NCBI GenBank assembly: GCA_945862315.1
Contig: CAMAXW010000001.1
Span: forward strand, 1 to 64,000
Direction: 5' to 3'
DNA: 64,000 nt
DNA from: Klebsiella pneumoniae
Lineage (GTDB): Bacteria; Pseudomonadota; Gammaproteobacteria; Ga0077536
Positions 34,983 to 43,328 of this stretch are shown here, in pieces. The notes under the pieces were generated by a model. That model saw only the letters and a list, made by a program, of their open reading frames with translations, was not told the DNA's origin and did no database searches. Made by a program: the position numbers and the translations under genes. Within the stretch, counting starts at the first letter, position 1, and each line of letters starts with the position of its first letter.

Positions 34983-35888
34983 ATGAGCATTCGTACTCCC
35001 CAAGATCTTCGTGACGCCTACCGCAAATTCAATGAGAAAGTGCTCAGCAACCCGAGCGCCACCCTGGCCGACATGCGGGCGGATGCGGAAGTCTTCGCCG
35101 AGATGACCACCGAGCCCACCGCGGTAGCCACCGAAACGGTAAATGCGGGTGGCGTGCCGGCGCTGATGCTCACGCCCGAGCACTGCAAAAGCGACCGCGT
35201 TTTGCAGTACACCCACGGCGGCGGCTATGTGTTCTGTTCGGCGGCGAGCCACCGGCGTCTGGCCGGGCATATCGCCAAGGCCATCGGCTGCCGCGCGCTG
35301 GTGTTGGATTATCGCCTAGCCCCGGAACACCCCCATCCCGCGCCGGTGAACGATGCGATCGCGGCCTATCGCTGGTTATTGGCACAAGGCATCCAGCCCC
35401 AGCACATCGCCTTCTCGGGCGACTCTGCGGGCGGCGGACTGGTGTTGGGGGCGTTGGTGAAAGCACGTGACGAGGGCCTGCCGCAACCGGCGGGTGCCGT
35501 GCCGTTGTCGCCATGGACGGATATGGAAGCCACGGGGGAGTCGATGCTCACGCGTGCCGCGCTCGACATGTGCGTACAGAAAGTGGGAATCCAGCAGCTG
35601 GCGCCGATGTTTCTGGGGACGAACAGTTCGCGCGATCCTTATGCATCGCCCTACTACGCAGACTTGCGGGGCATTGCGCCGCTGTACATTCAGGTGGGTG
35701 ATGAGGAAACGCTGCTGGATGATTCGGTTCGGCTGGCGCATCGGGCGCTCGACGCAGGCGTTGAAGTGAAGTTGGAAATCTACCCGGAGATGCAGCATAT
35801 TTTCCAGATTTGCGCGGGCAATCTGCCGCAGGCCGATTTGGCGATCAGCCGTATGGCCGCTTGGTTGCAGCCTAAACTCGGGCTCTAG
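34983..35888 (+). CDS. Hormone-sensitive-lipase-family esterase
   Basis: 301 residues. The oxyanion motif is YTHGGGYVF, the nucleophile elbow SGDSAGGG, the acid in GDEETLLDDS and the histidine in MQHIFQ. All are typical of HSL (family IV) carboxylesterases. GGAGGAA precedes the ATG. The enzyme hydrolyses short or medium acyl esters; it could also open lactones made by a Baeyer-Villiger enzyme. Confidence 0.93.
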   Translation: MSIRTPQDLRDAYRKFNEKVLSNPSATLADMRADAEVFAEMTTEPTAVATETVNAGGVPALMLTPEHCKSDRVLQYTHGGGYVFCSAASHRRLAGHIAKAIGCRALVLDYRLAPEHPHPAPVNDAIAAYRWLLAQGIQPQHIAFSGDSAGGGLVLGALVKARDEGLPQPAGAVPLSPWTDMEATGESMLTRAALDMCVQKVGIQQLAPMFLGTNSSRDPYASPYYADLRGIAPLYIQVGDEETLLDDSVRLAHRALDAGVEVKLEIYPEMQHIFQICAGNLPQADLAISRMAAWLQPKLGL

Positions 35889-35899
35889 AGCACGCTCAC

Positions 35900-35929
35900 G
35901 GCCAGGGCGACCAACACGCCGCCCTGGCC
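35900..35929. terminator. Bidirectional hairpin between esterase and rlmJ
   Basis: GGCCAGGGCG (35900-35909) and CGCCCTGGCC (35920-35929) make a perfect 10-bp stem with a 10-base loop, between two convergent genes. No T-run is present on either side. Confidence 0.6.
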
Positions 35930-35942
35930 CTAATCGCGGTGC

Positions 35943-36773
35943 TTATTCGGGCACCGTCCAGCGCAGGCGGCAACGCCCCGGCACAGATTCACCCAAGCCC
36001 AACGCCAGCGCGGCCAAATCCACATCCAGCTTAAAAGGCGGGTTGATAATCACCATGCCCGAACCCTGCAAATTGACCCCAGCGCCCGCTTCGTGCGGGA
36101 GATATTCCAGGCACAGTTGACGCGGAATACCCGTGGCCGCAATGCGTTCGACAAAACGCTGCGCCGCGAGGCGTGAAAGCACCGGAAACCACAGTAAATA
36201 CACCCCCGTGGCCCAGCGGCGATGCGCGTCAACCAGGAGTTCGACCACCCGGCTGTAGTCGCTCTTGAGCTCATAGGGTGGGTCGATGAACACCATGCCC
36301 CGGCGCTCGGGCGGCGGCAGATAGGCTTTGAGGCGTTCAAACGCATCGCCGCGTTCGACCTTCACCGCCGCCGAGCCACCAAATGCCAAGTGCAAAGCCT
36401 GATGGTCGGCCGGGTGTAACTCCATCAGCACCAGGCGGTCGGCGGGTCGCAGCAGGCGCTGGGCGATGAGCGGTGAACCCGGGTAATGCCGCAGAGTCCC
36501 TTCGGGATTGAGGTCGTGAACGATCGATAGCAGCGGCGCGAGCGCCGGTACGCTAGCGGCAGGCGGCCACCAGCGGCCGATGCCGTCCTGAAACTCCCCC
36601 GTGCGCAACGCACGCACGTCGTCCAGCGCATAGCGGCCGGGACCAGCATGCGTGTCGATGTAAACAAAGGGTTTGTCCTTGCGTAACAAGGCCTGCAGCG
36701 TCAGCGTGAGCACCGCATGCTTGAGGATGTCGGCATGATTGCCGGCGTGAAAAATATGACGATAACCCAGCAC
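35943..36773 (-). CDS. rlmJ: 23S rRNA (adenine(2030)-N6)-methyltransferase
   Basis: 276 residues. The N-terminus MLGYRHIFHAGNHADILKHA and the segment YIDTHAGPGRYAL are diagnostic for RlmJ, and the catalytic motif is FIDPPYELKSDY. It adds a methyl group to A2030 of 23S rRNA. The length matches the family. It is a gammaproteobacterial housekeeping gene and supports the taxonomic reading of the window. Confidence 0.95.
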   Translation of the reverse strand: MLGYRHIFHAGNHADILKHAVLTLTLQALLRKDKPFVYIDTHAGPGRYALDDVRALRTGEFQDGIGRWWPPAASVPALAPLLSIVHDLNPEGTLRHYPGSPLIAQRLLRPADRLVLMELHPADHQALHLAFGGSAAVKVERGDAFERLKAYLPPPERRGMVFIDPPYELKSDYSRVVELLVDAHRRWATGVYLLWFPVLSRLAAQRFVERIAATGIPRQLCLEYLPHEAGAGVNLQGSGMVIINPPFKLDVDLAALALGLGESVPGRCRLRWTVPE

Positions 36774-36915
36774 TAAATTAAATTACCCATTTTGGCGCGC
36801 GCTGCGGCCGCGCTCTGTGAAGTCTTTCTATGTACCCAAACATCCCTTGGGGTGTAGCATCCCGGGCGCTATATCCAGCCCGATTATCCTGCATCTACGA
36901 TAAGGAAGTGCCCCT

Positions 36916-37956
36916 ATGAGTCTACGCTTTGGCGTTCTTTGGCCGTTTCGCAATCCTGCTTTTGCCCACGTGCCGTGGGAACAGCTCTACCGCACCCACC
37001 TCGACCTCATCGTCGACTCCGAAGCCATGGGCTACGACGATGCCTGGTTAACGGAGCATCACTTCGTTGACGATGGTTACTCGCCGTCGCTGCTGCCCAT
37101 CGCCGCGGCAGTTGCCAGCCGTACGTCGCATATCCGGATCGGCACCTTCCTCGTATTGTTGCCTTTGCACAACCCGGTGCGTCTTGCCGAAGACACCGCC
37201 ACCGTCGACCTCATCTCCAACGGCCGTTTTGAACTCGGCGTGGGCTTGGGTTACCGCCCGGAGGAGTTCGACAATCAGGGTATTTCTTCCTCCGAGCGCG
37301 GCGCGCGTTTGCAAGAAGGCATCGCGGTCATTCAACGCCTGCTCAGTGGCGAATCCGTCACCATCGATGGCAAATTCAGCAAGCTGAAAGACATTAAAAT
37401 CGTGCCCCCCGCGTTGCAGCGCCCGCATCCTCCGCTGTGGCTCGGCGCCATCGCGCCGAAAGCGATCGAACGGGCCGCCCGGATGGGTTTCCATTTCCAA
37501 GCGGTGGGCCCCAGCGCCTTAGACAAAATCTATGATGCGGCATTGATCAAACACGGGCGTAACCCCGAGAACTTCAATATTGCGCAACTACGCGCGGTAT
37601 TCGTGGCAAAAAGCCGTGAACAAGCGTGGGAAATTGCCGCCAAACCGTTGCACTACATGACCACTTGCTACGCCGAATGTTTTGCCGCAGCAGGCGACCA
37701 GCCTGGCGATGAAAATGCGTTGGCCGGCATTCCTAGCGTGGACGAGATGATCAGCAAGCAGGCTTTCAGCTTCTTTGGCGAAGACGCCATTGTGGGCACA
37801 CCGAAAGACGCCGCCGAAATGATCGATGACTACACCAAGCGTGGACGTCTCACACACATGGTGTGCGCCACCGCCCTGCCGGGCATCGCGCCGCACCATA
37901 TCCGCACCAGCATGGGCTTGTTTGCCAAAGAAGTGATCCCACTTTTTCGCAAATAA
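36916..37956 (+). CDS. LLM-class flavin-dependent oxidoreductase
   Basis: 346-residue luciferase-like TIM barrel: HLDLIVDSEAMGYDDAWLTE, HHFVDDGYSPS, RIGTFLVLLPLHNPVRLAED and GRFELGVGLGYRPEEF. These match bacterial-luciferase-type monooxygenases using FMNH2. No flavin reductase is adjacent. A strong terminator follows, so it is transcribed alone or as the last gene. Substrate unknown. Confidence 0.92.
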   Translation: MSLRFGVLWPFRNPAFAHVPWEQLYRTHLDLIVDSEAMGYDDAWLTEHHFVDDGYSPSLLPIAAAVASRTSHIRIGTFLVLLPLHNPVRLAEDTATVDLISNGRFELGVGLGYRPEEFDNQGISSSERGARLQEGIAVIQRLLSGESVTIDGKFSKLKDIKIVPPALQRPHPPLWLGAIAPKAIERAARMGFHFQAVGPSALDKIYDAALIKHGRNPENFNIAQLRAVFVAKSREQAWEIAAKPLHYMTTCYAECFAAAGDQPGDENALAGIPSVDEMISKQAFSFFGEDAIVGTPKDAAEMIDDYTKRGRLTHMVCATALPGIAPHHIRTSMGLFAKEVIPLFRK

Positions 37957-38000
37957 ACGCGCCAGCCCAAGCTAAAAATTTGGGTGAGGAGTTTTCTAAC

Positions 38001-38034
38001 GAGGTACCTGCAACCCGGGTACCTCGTTTTTTTT
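38001..38034 (+). terminator. Intrinsic terminator
   Basis: GAGGTACC (38001-38008) pairs with GGTACCTC (38018-38025) and is followed by eight T (38027-38034). It lies 45 bases past the LLM stop codon. Confidence 0.92.
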
Positions 38035-38094
38035 GGCTTTAGTTTAGGGCCCACACTGCGGCGCATCGCCGTCCACCACGGTGTGGAGGGGGAA

Positions 38095-38694
38095 TCAGGT
38101 GGTCACGCCGAAAGCACGCCGTTGCGCCTGAAAAGTCTCGACATCGCAGGCCATGATCAGCAGGTCGTGGTATTCGCCGGCGCGGTCCTTCACTTCGTCT
38201 TTCAACAAAGCTTCGGGCTGAAAGCCTAGCTCCTGAAAAAGTCCGCGCGCACCGCGCTGATCGGTGGTCATGCGTGCTACCACTTTTTCGATTCCTAACG
38301 CGAGTGCCATATTGAAGGCTTCGCGGGTCAGCAGCCGCCCAAGACCCAAGCCCCGCGCCCGATCGGCAGTCGCCACGCGCAGGTCAGCAACGTGACCAGA
38401 CCAATCGAGTTCGGTGAGATGGAGCGAGGAATACCCGGCAATCCCGTGCGCGTCCTCGCATAAAATGCTGTACATGGCGCCACGCCGCACGGCGTCTAAC
38501 CAGCGACCAATACCAGCAGGTTTGGTGATGTCTCTGCGCATAAACAGCAGGTCGTGGGGCGGCAATTCGAGAGCAAAGGCTTGCAGAGCCTCACCATCGT
38601 CGAGCGTCATCGCTCGCACCGTAAACGACTTGCCCTGCAGTTTGATCTGCAAGGGGTAATGCTGCCATGCCTCGGCGACGCGGGCTTGCGACAT
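38095..38694 (-). CDS. GNAT-family N-acetyltransferase
   Basis: 199 residues with a GNAT domain in the C-terminal part: VADLRVATADRARGLGLGRL (acetyl-CoA loop) and the motif B segment EKVVARMTTDQRGARGLFQE. The N-terminal half (HDLLFMRRDITKP) is less typical. ATG 38694 has AGGAG upstream; the longer in-frame start at 38724 is less good. Target unknown. It is downstream of phaC on the same strand. Confidence 0.85.
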   Translation of the reverse strand: MSQARVAEAWQHYPLQIKLQGKSFTVRAMTLDDGEALQAFALELPPHDLLFMRRDITKPAGIGRWLDAVRRGAMYSILCEDAHGIAGYSSLHLTELDWSGHVADLRVATADRARGLGLGRLLTREAFNMALALGIEKVVARMTTDQRGARGLFQELGFQPEALLKDEVKDRAGEYHDLLIMACDVETFQAQRRAFGVTT

Positions 38695-38749
38695 GAGCGA
38701 GTTCTCCTGTGAGTGTGGCTGCAAAAATTAAGGTGAGTGACGGGCGCCG

Positions 38750-39865
38750 CTAGACCGAGCGCGTGCTCAGCCAACGGTCGAGTTGTGGCCAGAGTCGGTA
38801 AACCGCGTTACCGCCGGCTACCAAACTCACATGCCCACCCTTGATGATGATCTCCTGCTTGTCTTTGCTACCGACAAGTCCAATGAGATCGCGAGAGGCT
38901 GCCGTGGGTACGATGTGGTCGTATTCTGCGGCAACGTGGAGAAACGGCACGCGGATTTTACCGATATCAATCGCTTTGTCACCCACGTGAAAGTTGCCGT
39001 GGATGATCTGGTTGCCACGGAGAAAATCGCGGACAAATTCCTGGGTGAACAGGCCGGGGAGCGGCAATTGATCCGCGGCCCAGCGGTCGAAACGTAGATT
39101 AGCCTTCACAAAGGCATCGTTACCGACGTTGTTGAGGAGTTGCAACTGATTCGCTCTGCGTTGTAATGGCCGCAGCGCTTGAATCGACGCGTTGATCATT
39201 TCACCCGGAATGACGCCCAACTCAGTAACTAGACGATCAACATCAAAGGCCTTACTGGTGACCCACTGTTTGTAGAGCGTCATGCCGTCCGCATTCACCG
39301 GGGTGGTAAAGCAGACCAGATTTTTCACGCCGCTACGGGGATAAAGTGCCGCGTGCAGGCAGGCCAATAAGCCCCCCAAGCAATAGCCGATGACCGTGAG
39401 GTCGGACTCACCGCAGTCGGCGGCAACGCGCTCCATGGCGTCGTTGATCATCTCGCACACGAAGGCTTCGATACCCAACGCCGCATGCTCGCGGCGCGGC
39501 GCGACCCAATCGATCATGTAGACGTCGTAACCCTGCAGGACCAAATATTCGACAAAACTCTGCCCCGCAGCCAAGTCTAAAATGTAGCCCTTGGACACCG
39601 GCGACATAATGATCAACACCGGCACCCGATAGATTTCAGTCAACATGGGCAGATAGCGGTACAGGCGCAGGGTGTCACTCGCATACACCAATTCTTTCGG
39701 TGTTTGCCCCACCTCAATATCCAGTTCCTGCGCGGGTAAACGCAGCCCGGGAATGTTACGGGCCAGCGTGCGCTCGACCGCGCGCTGCACTTGGCGGTCG
39801 ATTTCCGCTTGCGGAATGGCCGGCTCAGCGGGTGGTTGCGAGGCCGGTTTGCGTCGGCTTGCCAT
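38750..39865 (-). CDS. phaC: Poly(3-hydroxyalkanoate) synthase, class III-type PhaC
   Basis: 371 residues, the usual size for class III PhaC (about 355-370). The lipase-like box GYCLGG holds the catalytic cysteine, the aspartate lies in AAEYDHIVP and the histidine in KGGHVSLV. The conserved VPVLIIMSPVSKGYILDLAAGQS region is also typical, quoted here in part. It polymerises 3-hydroxyacyl-CoA into PHA granules. It follows the PhaE-like gene by 2 bases, with GGAGC as the ribosome site. Confidence 0.93.
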   Translation of the reverse strand: MASRRKPASQPPAEPAIPQAEIDRQVQRAVERTLARNIPGLRLPAQELDIEVGQTPKELVYASDTLRLYRYLPMLTEIYRVPVLIIMSPVSKGYILDLAAGQSFVEYLVLQGYDVYMIDWVAPRREHAALGIEAFVCEMINDAMERVAADCGESDLTVIGYCLGGLLACLHAALYPRSGVKNLVCFTTPVNADGMTLYKQWVTSKAFDVDRLVTELGVIPGEMINASIQALRPLQRRANQLQLLNNVGNDAFVKANLRFDRWAADQLPLPGLFTQEFVRDFLRGNQIIHGNFHVGDKAIDIGKIRVPFLHVAAEYDHIVPTAASRDLIGLVGSKDKQEIIIKGGHVSLVAGGNAVYRLWPQLDRWLSTRSV

Positions 39866-39867
39866 GG

Positions 39868-40254
39868 TCAGAGTTGCTCCGGCGGACGCCTAGTACGGGC
39901 TGGACGTTGCGCACCGCTGGCCACCGGCGTGACGTTTACGCCTTGGGCGAGACGGGTGCGGACTTCGCGCAGTTCAACCTGCACGGCGGCGAGCGCATCT
40001 TCCACCTGCCCCATGCGGTCGCCGAGGTCGAGAATGTCCTGGCGCGAAGGCAAGTTGAGATTGGCCAAGTATTGCGCCATCGATTCACTGAACATCCGGT
40101 GGGTGTGCAGCGCCTCCTGCATATAGCGCCCCATACCTTTGGAGAAACGCTCGTCACCCATGATGTCGGTGAGCGACTGACTCCACGCTTTCTCAGATTT
40201 CACGAACCATTCCCGCCATAAACGCACGGGGTTGAGTTGGTCATCGTCTGTCAT
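39868..40254 (-). CDS. Short PhaE-like PHA synthase subunit
   Basis: 128 residues, helical: VRLWREWFVKSEKAWSQSLT, GRYMQEALHTHRMFSESMAQ, and a coiled-coil-like stretch DRMGQVEDALAAVQVELREV before a basic tail. Standard PhaE is around 300-380 residues, so this is much shorter. Its position directly before phaC suggests that it is the second synthase subunit. ATG 40254 has AGGAG 8 bases upstream. It overlaps the preceding lipase-like gene by 14 bases. Confidence 0.7.
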   Translation of the reverse strand: MTDDDQLNPVRLWREWFVKSEKAWSQSLTDIMGDERFSKGMGRYMQEALHTHRMFSESMAQYLANLNLPSRQDILDLGDRMGQVEDALAAVQVELREVRTRLAQGVNVTPVASGAQRPARTRRPPEQL

Positions 40255-41116
40255 GTGCATGCTCCTTGGAATGTGCCTGCCGACCACTTGGCGCGGCGCC
40301 ATCACCGGTCAATGGCTGGGCCAAGCGGTGGGCAATCGCGCGATAAACTTCCGGGTGAAAAATCATACCGACATGGGTGCAGTGCACCTCGGTGTTGTGA
40401 GTGGGATCCTCTTCGATACAGCTGGACCAGTCGGCCACGCCATCGCTACGGGAATACACCGCAAACTGCGCCACGGCGCGCGGTTGTGGGTCCAGCAGAT
40501 TTTTGACGAAGGGACACAGGCAGTGTCCCGTCCCACACGATGCACGCAGATTGCGCCCCACCACGCCGCTCTGCGCCCGTTTGAGTTGGTCCCACAAGCC
40601 AACCACAACCGGGTGCGCCCTGACGAAGGAACGAAAAGGGGATCCCAACGTGATGACCCGGTCAACCAGATGAGGGTGATCTTGCACCAAGCTCTTGGCC
40701 AACATGCCGCCCAAGCTGTGTCCCACCAGGCGCACCCGCATCCCGCATTCCTCGCTGATGCGTTGCGCCCGCAGAGCCAAAGCCCGCGCCGTCAGATCAG
40801 GGCAATCGTTGTTCCAAACGATGTTCGACAGGTACGAGCGATAACCGAGGCGCTTTAACCAGCGATGCAGCTCTAACATCAGAAAGTCGCCGGCCATAAA
40901 GCCCGGAATGAGCATCACGGGTTCGCGTTGGCCACGCTGCAAACCCGCACCGCTATACACCGAGGAGAACCGGAGCTTGAACCAATCTGCCGCCCACGCA
41001 ACTTCCCGCCACAGGGGCGTGAGCGTGGCTTGCACCGAGGGATCGTGTGCAAAGGGGTCGTTGAATGCAGCACTGACGCTGCATTCTTCGCTCGCCTTCG
41101 GTTCGTTAGAGTCCAT
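40241..41116 (-). CDS. Lipase-like alpha/beta-hydrolase in the PHA operon
   Basis: 291 residues. The nucleophile elbow reads LVGHSLGGMLAKS and the oxyanion region VMLIPGFMAGD; a C-terminal histidine is in HCTHVGMIFHPE. It belongs with triacylglycerol-lipase-like proteins. No signal peptide is seen, so it acts inside the cell. Being first in the phaE-phaC row, it might hydrolyse PHA oligomers or granule lipids; this is inferred from position. Confidence 0.8.
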   Translation of the reverse strand: MDSNEPKASEECSVSAAFNDPFAHDPSVQATLTPLWREVAWAADWFKLRFSSVYSGAGLQRGQREPVMLIPGFMAGDFLMLELHRWLKRLGYRSYLSNIVWNNDCPDLTARALALRAQRISEECGMRVRLVGHSLGGMLAKSLVQDHPHLVDRVITLGSPFRSFVRAHPVVVGLWDQLKRAQSGVVGRNLRASCGTGHCLCPFVKNLLDPQPRAVAQFAVYSRSDGVADWSSCIEEDPTHNTEVHCTHVGMIFHPEVYRAIAHRLAQPLTGDGAAPSGRQAHSKEHAHDRR

Positions 41117-41197
41117 CGCATCTCACTAGAGAGTCAGCTGGAAACCGCCTGTCGCGCCACCGTCATAGGGCACGCCGGAGCTTCCAAGCGTGTCGGT

Positions 41198-41641
41198 TTA
41201 GGCGGTTTTGGCGGTTTTGGCGAACCAACCAGCGAACGGCCGAATGCTGGTGTCGAAGCCCGTCGCCCCCACCGTGCCCGCCCACATTTTCTGTGCGTCG
41301 GCGCCGGCTTGTACCTGCTCTTCATACACGAGCTTGCCGAATTTTAGCGCGCGTTCCTGAGCGGCTGTCGCCGCGTCCATCACCAACTTCGCCGCCGCGC
41401 TGAAATCAGCGGGATGTTCCAACACTTGACGGCTAATGCCGAGCATATCGCGTTGACCGGCGATGAGCGCATCACTGAGTTCTGTCGACACGCGCTGGGC
41501 GCGAGCCCGGCTGCCTTTGAGGCTGCTGGCAAACGTCTCGTGGTGATCGGTCAAGGTGTCGAGGTACGCCGCGAAGGCGTTGGCGACCGGGTTAGTGGTG
41601 TCTTTGGCACTTTTGTTACGGGCATTCTGGGCGGTGGTCAT
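41198..41641 (-). CDS. Phasin-family PHA granule protein
   Basis: 147 residues, mostly helical and alanine-rich: VANAFAAYLDTLTDHHETFA, VLEHPADFSAAAKLVMDAAT and KFGKLVYEEQVQAGADAQKM. These are typical of Phasin_2-type proteins that coat PHA granules. It lies 82 bases upstream of the lipase-phaE-phaC row on the same strand and has a near-consensus promoter. Confidence 0.82.
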   Translation of the reverse strand: MTTAQNARNKSAKDTTNPVANAFAAYLDTLTDHHETFASSLKGSRARAQRVSTELSDALIAGQRDMLGISRQVLEHPADFSAAAKLVMDAATAAQERALKFGKLVYEEQVQAGADAQKMWAGTVGATGFDTSIRPFAGWFAKTAKTA

Positions 41642-41688
41642 GGGCTTCTCCTAGGCTCGGTTGAGTTAGATACTGACATAATATGCTG

Positions 41689-41700
41689 CAGTGCACACTG
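41689..41700. promoter_or_regulatory. Palindrome near the phasin transcription start
   Basis: CAGTG and CACTG arms flank a 2-base centre at 41689-41700. The site lies about 10 bases downstream of the phasin -10 box, so a bound protein would block initiation. A possible second site for the PadR regulator. Confidence 0.4.
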
Positions 41701-41709
41701 GTGGCGCTA

Positions 41710-41738
41710 TCTATATGCGCTTTGCACCTAGGTGTCAA
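41710..41738 (-). promoter_or_regulatory. Sigma-70 promoter of the phasin gene
   Basis: On the minus strand TTGACA (41738-41733) and TATAGA (41715-41710) are separated by exactly 17 bases, 69 bases upstream of the phasin start. The -35 box is a perfect match to consensus and the -10 box matches in four or five positions. A 10-bp palindrome, CACCTAGGTG (41725-41734), covers the spacer and touches the -35 box. Confidence 0.75.
41725..41734. promoter_or_regulatory. Palindromic operator candidate for the PadR regulator
   Basis: CACCTAGGTG is a perfect 10-bp palindrome located inside the phasin promoter spacer and 56-65 bases upstream of the divergent PadR gene. The position suits a repressor that controls both directions. 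Binding is inferred. Confidence 0.5.
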
Positions 41739-41789
41739 CGCATGGCGCTACAATAAACCAACCCAGCCGGGCAGATTGAGGAGCAAAAA

Positions 41790-42179
41790 ATGTCGACCGA
41801 ACAACCACCATCAGGGCTGCGCCCTAGCGGCGACATGCTGACCGCCCACTTGCTGGCGCTACTCAAAGGCTGGACCGCTTACGGCTACGACCTCGTGCAG
41901 CGACTCGACGCCGCCGGCTTCGGTGACTACAACAAAGGCTCGGTCTACCGCGCGCTGCGGCAAATGGAGGCTCTGGGCTTGGTCTCATCCCATTGGGACA
42001 CAGCCTCCGAAGGCCCCGCGCGGCGCATGTACACCGTCACGCCCTATGGCCTCACTTTCTTACAGAGCTGGCTGGCCATTTTCGATGCACAACGCAAGGC
42101 TTTAGAAGGCTTGCTCAATGCCGTCCCCATTGTCCCCATTGTCCCGCGTTCACCGGCGCGCCGCCCGCGCCAACCTTGA
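41790..42179 (+). CDS. PadR-family regulator, PhaQ-like
   Basis: 129 residues with a winged-helix PadR domain: MLTAHLLALLKGWTAYGYDL, KGSVYRALRQMEALGLVSSH and GPARRMYTVTPYGLTFLQSW. PhaQ of Bacillus is a PadR-type repressor that responds to PHB and controls a phasin gene. Here the gene is divergent from the phasin gene with palindromes in between, so the same logic is likely. Autoregulation is probable. Confidence 0.82.
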   Translation: MSTEQPPSGLRPSGDMLTAHLLALLKGWTAYGYDLVQRLDAAGFGDYNKGSVYRALRQMEALGLVSSHWDTASEGPARRMYTVTPYGLTFLQSWLAIFDAQRKALEGLLNAVPIVPIVPRSPARRPRQP

Positions 42180-42416
42180 GCGCCAGGTCGTGACGGACTG
42201 GGTAACTCCCCGCGTCATGGCGTCACGTTACGCGCCGCTGGTGGTTAGCCTCGGGGCTGCTTCTGCGGGCCAAGCGGGGCCACTGTGGACCTATTCACGA
42301 TGAACACTTTGCATCCCACGCAGGTGCGCTTAGGGATCGGTCCTCCCACAGATGACTGACGGGTATTCCCGCGCCCGTGTAGGCTAGTCGCACTGCAAAG
42401 ATAGGACAGCCATCTC
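42180..42416. other. Intergenic region upstream of an anchored hydrolase
   Basis: 237 bases with no convincing gene. A short ACGGG...CCCGT imperfect repeat occurs near 42359-42378. Likely promoter region for the following gene, but no clear -35/-10 pair was seen. Confidence 0.45.
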
Positions 42417-43328
42417 ATGACCATCGCATTGGGCCTAAGCGTCGTTGTCTTGTGGATAGTCGCGTGGCAGTTCTGGCCGCGGCCTTTTTATCTCGCGGCC
42501 ATGGCACTGCTGCGCCGCGCCGCCGGCCTGCGCACCCAACGCGTGCAGGTGGGTGAGCAGGAAATCGTTTACCTCGAGGGCGGTACGGGACAAACCTTGG
42601 TGTTGCTCCATGGCTTTGGCGCAGACCGTGACGCGTGGCCGCAAATGGTCGCCCAACTCAAGGGTCGTTACCGGGTAATAGCGCCCGACTTACCGGGCTT
42701 CGGCGACAGCAGTCGCGTGCCTACGGCGAGCCACACGCTGGATGCCCAGCTAGCGCGCCTAGCGGATTTTTTAAAGATTTTAGGCATCCAAAAGTGTCAC
42801 CTAGCGGGGAATTCCATGGGGGGCTATCTGGCTGCGCACTACGCCGTGCGCCATCCGGAGCAAATTCAGAGTCTCTCGTTGCTCGCGCCAGCCGGTGTTG
42901 CCAGCGCGCAAGCAAGCGAGCTTCAACAGCTATTGGCGCAAGGCGATAATCCGCTGCTGATCAAAACCCTCGCCAATTTTTCTCGTTTAGTGAACCTCTG
43001 CTTTGTTAAAACACCCTATACCCCAGGCGCTATACGGCGCGTCCTTGCGGCACGCGCGATCCGTGACTGCGATTTCCACCGTCAGTTATTTGTCGATTTA
43101 TTTGGCTCGGCCGTGCCGCTGGAGGAAGTGGTCAGCACCTTCCACGGGCCGACGCTCATCCTTTGGGGTGACCGCGACCGACTTTTAGATGTCTCGGGCG
43201 CCGCCATCTTGCACACCCTGATGCCCCACAGCCAAGTGTGTCTGATGCCCAATGTCGGGCATGTGCCGATGCTCGAAGTACCTCGGGCCACCGCACTCGC
43301 ATTTCTGGCGTTTCAATCTGGCGTCTGA
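42417..43328 (+). CDS. Membrane-anchored alpha/beta-hydrolase
   Basis: 303 residues. An N-terminal hydrophobic stretch (ALGLSVVVLWIVAWQFW) looks like a signal anchor. The hydrolase domain has LLHGFGADRDAW, the nucleophile elbow LAGNSMGGYLAA, the acid in LWGDRDRLLD and the histidine in NVGHVPMLE. It resembles Moraxella Lip3-type lipases and monoacylglycerol esterases. It could release fatty or hydroxy acids at the membrane. Its 3' end overlaps the GntR gene by 16 bases in convergent orientation. Confidence 0.88.
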   Translation: MTIALGLSVVVLWIVAWQFWPRPFYLAAMALLRRAAGLRTQRVQVGEQEIVYLEGGTGQTLVLLHGFGADRDAWPQMVAQLKGRYRVIAPDLPGFGDSSRVPTASHTLDAQLARLADFLKILGIQKCHLAGNSMGGYLAAHYAVRHPEQIQSLSLLAPAGVASAQASELQQLLAQGDNPLLIKTLANFSRLVNLCFVKTPYTPGAIRRVLAARAIRDCDFHRQLFVDLFGSAVPLEEVVSTFHGPTLILWGDRDRLLDVSGAAILHTLMPHSQVCLMPNVGHVPMLEVPRATALAFLAFQSGV

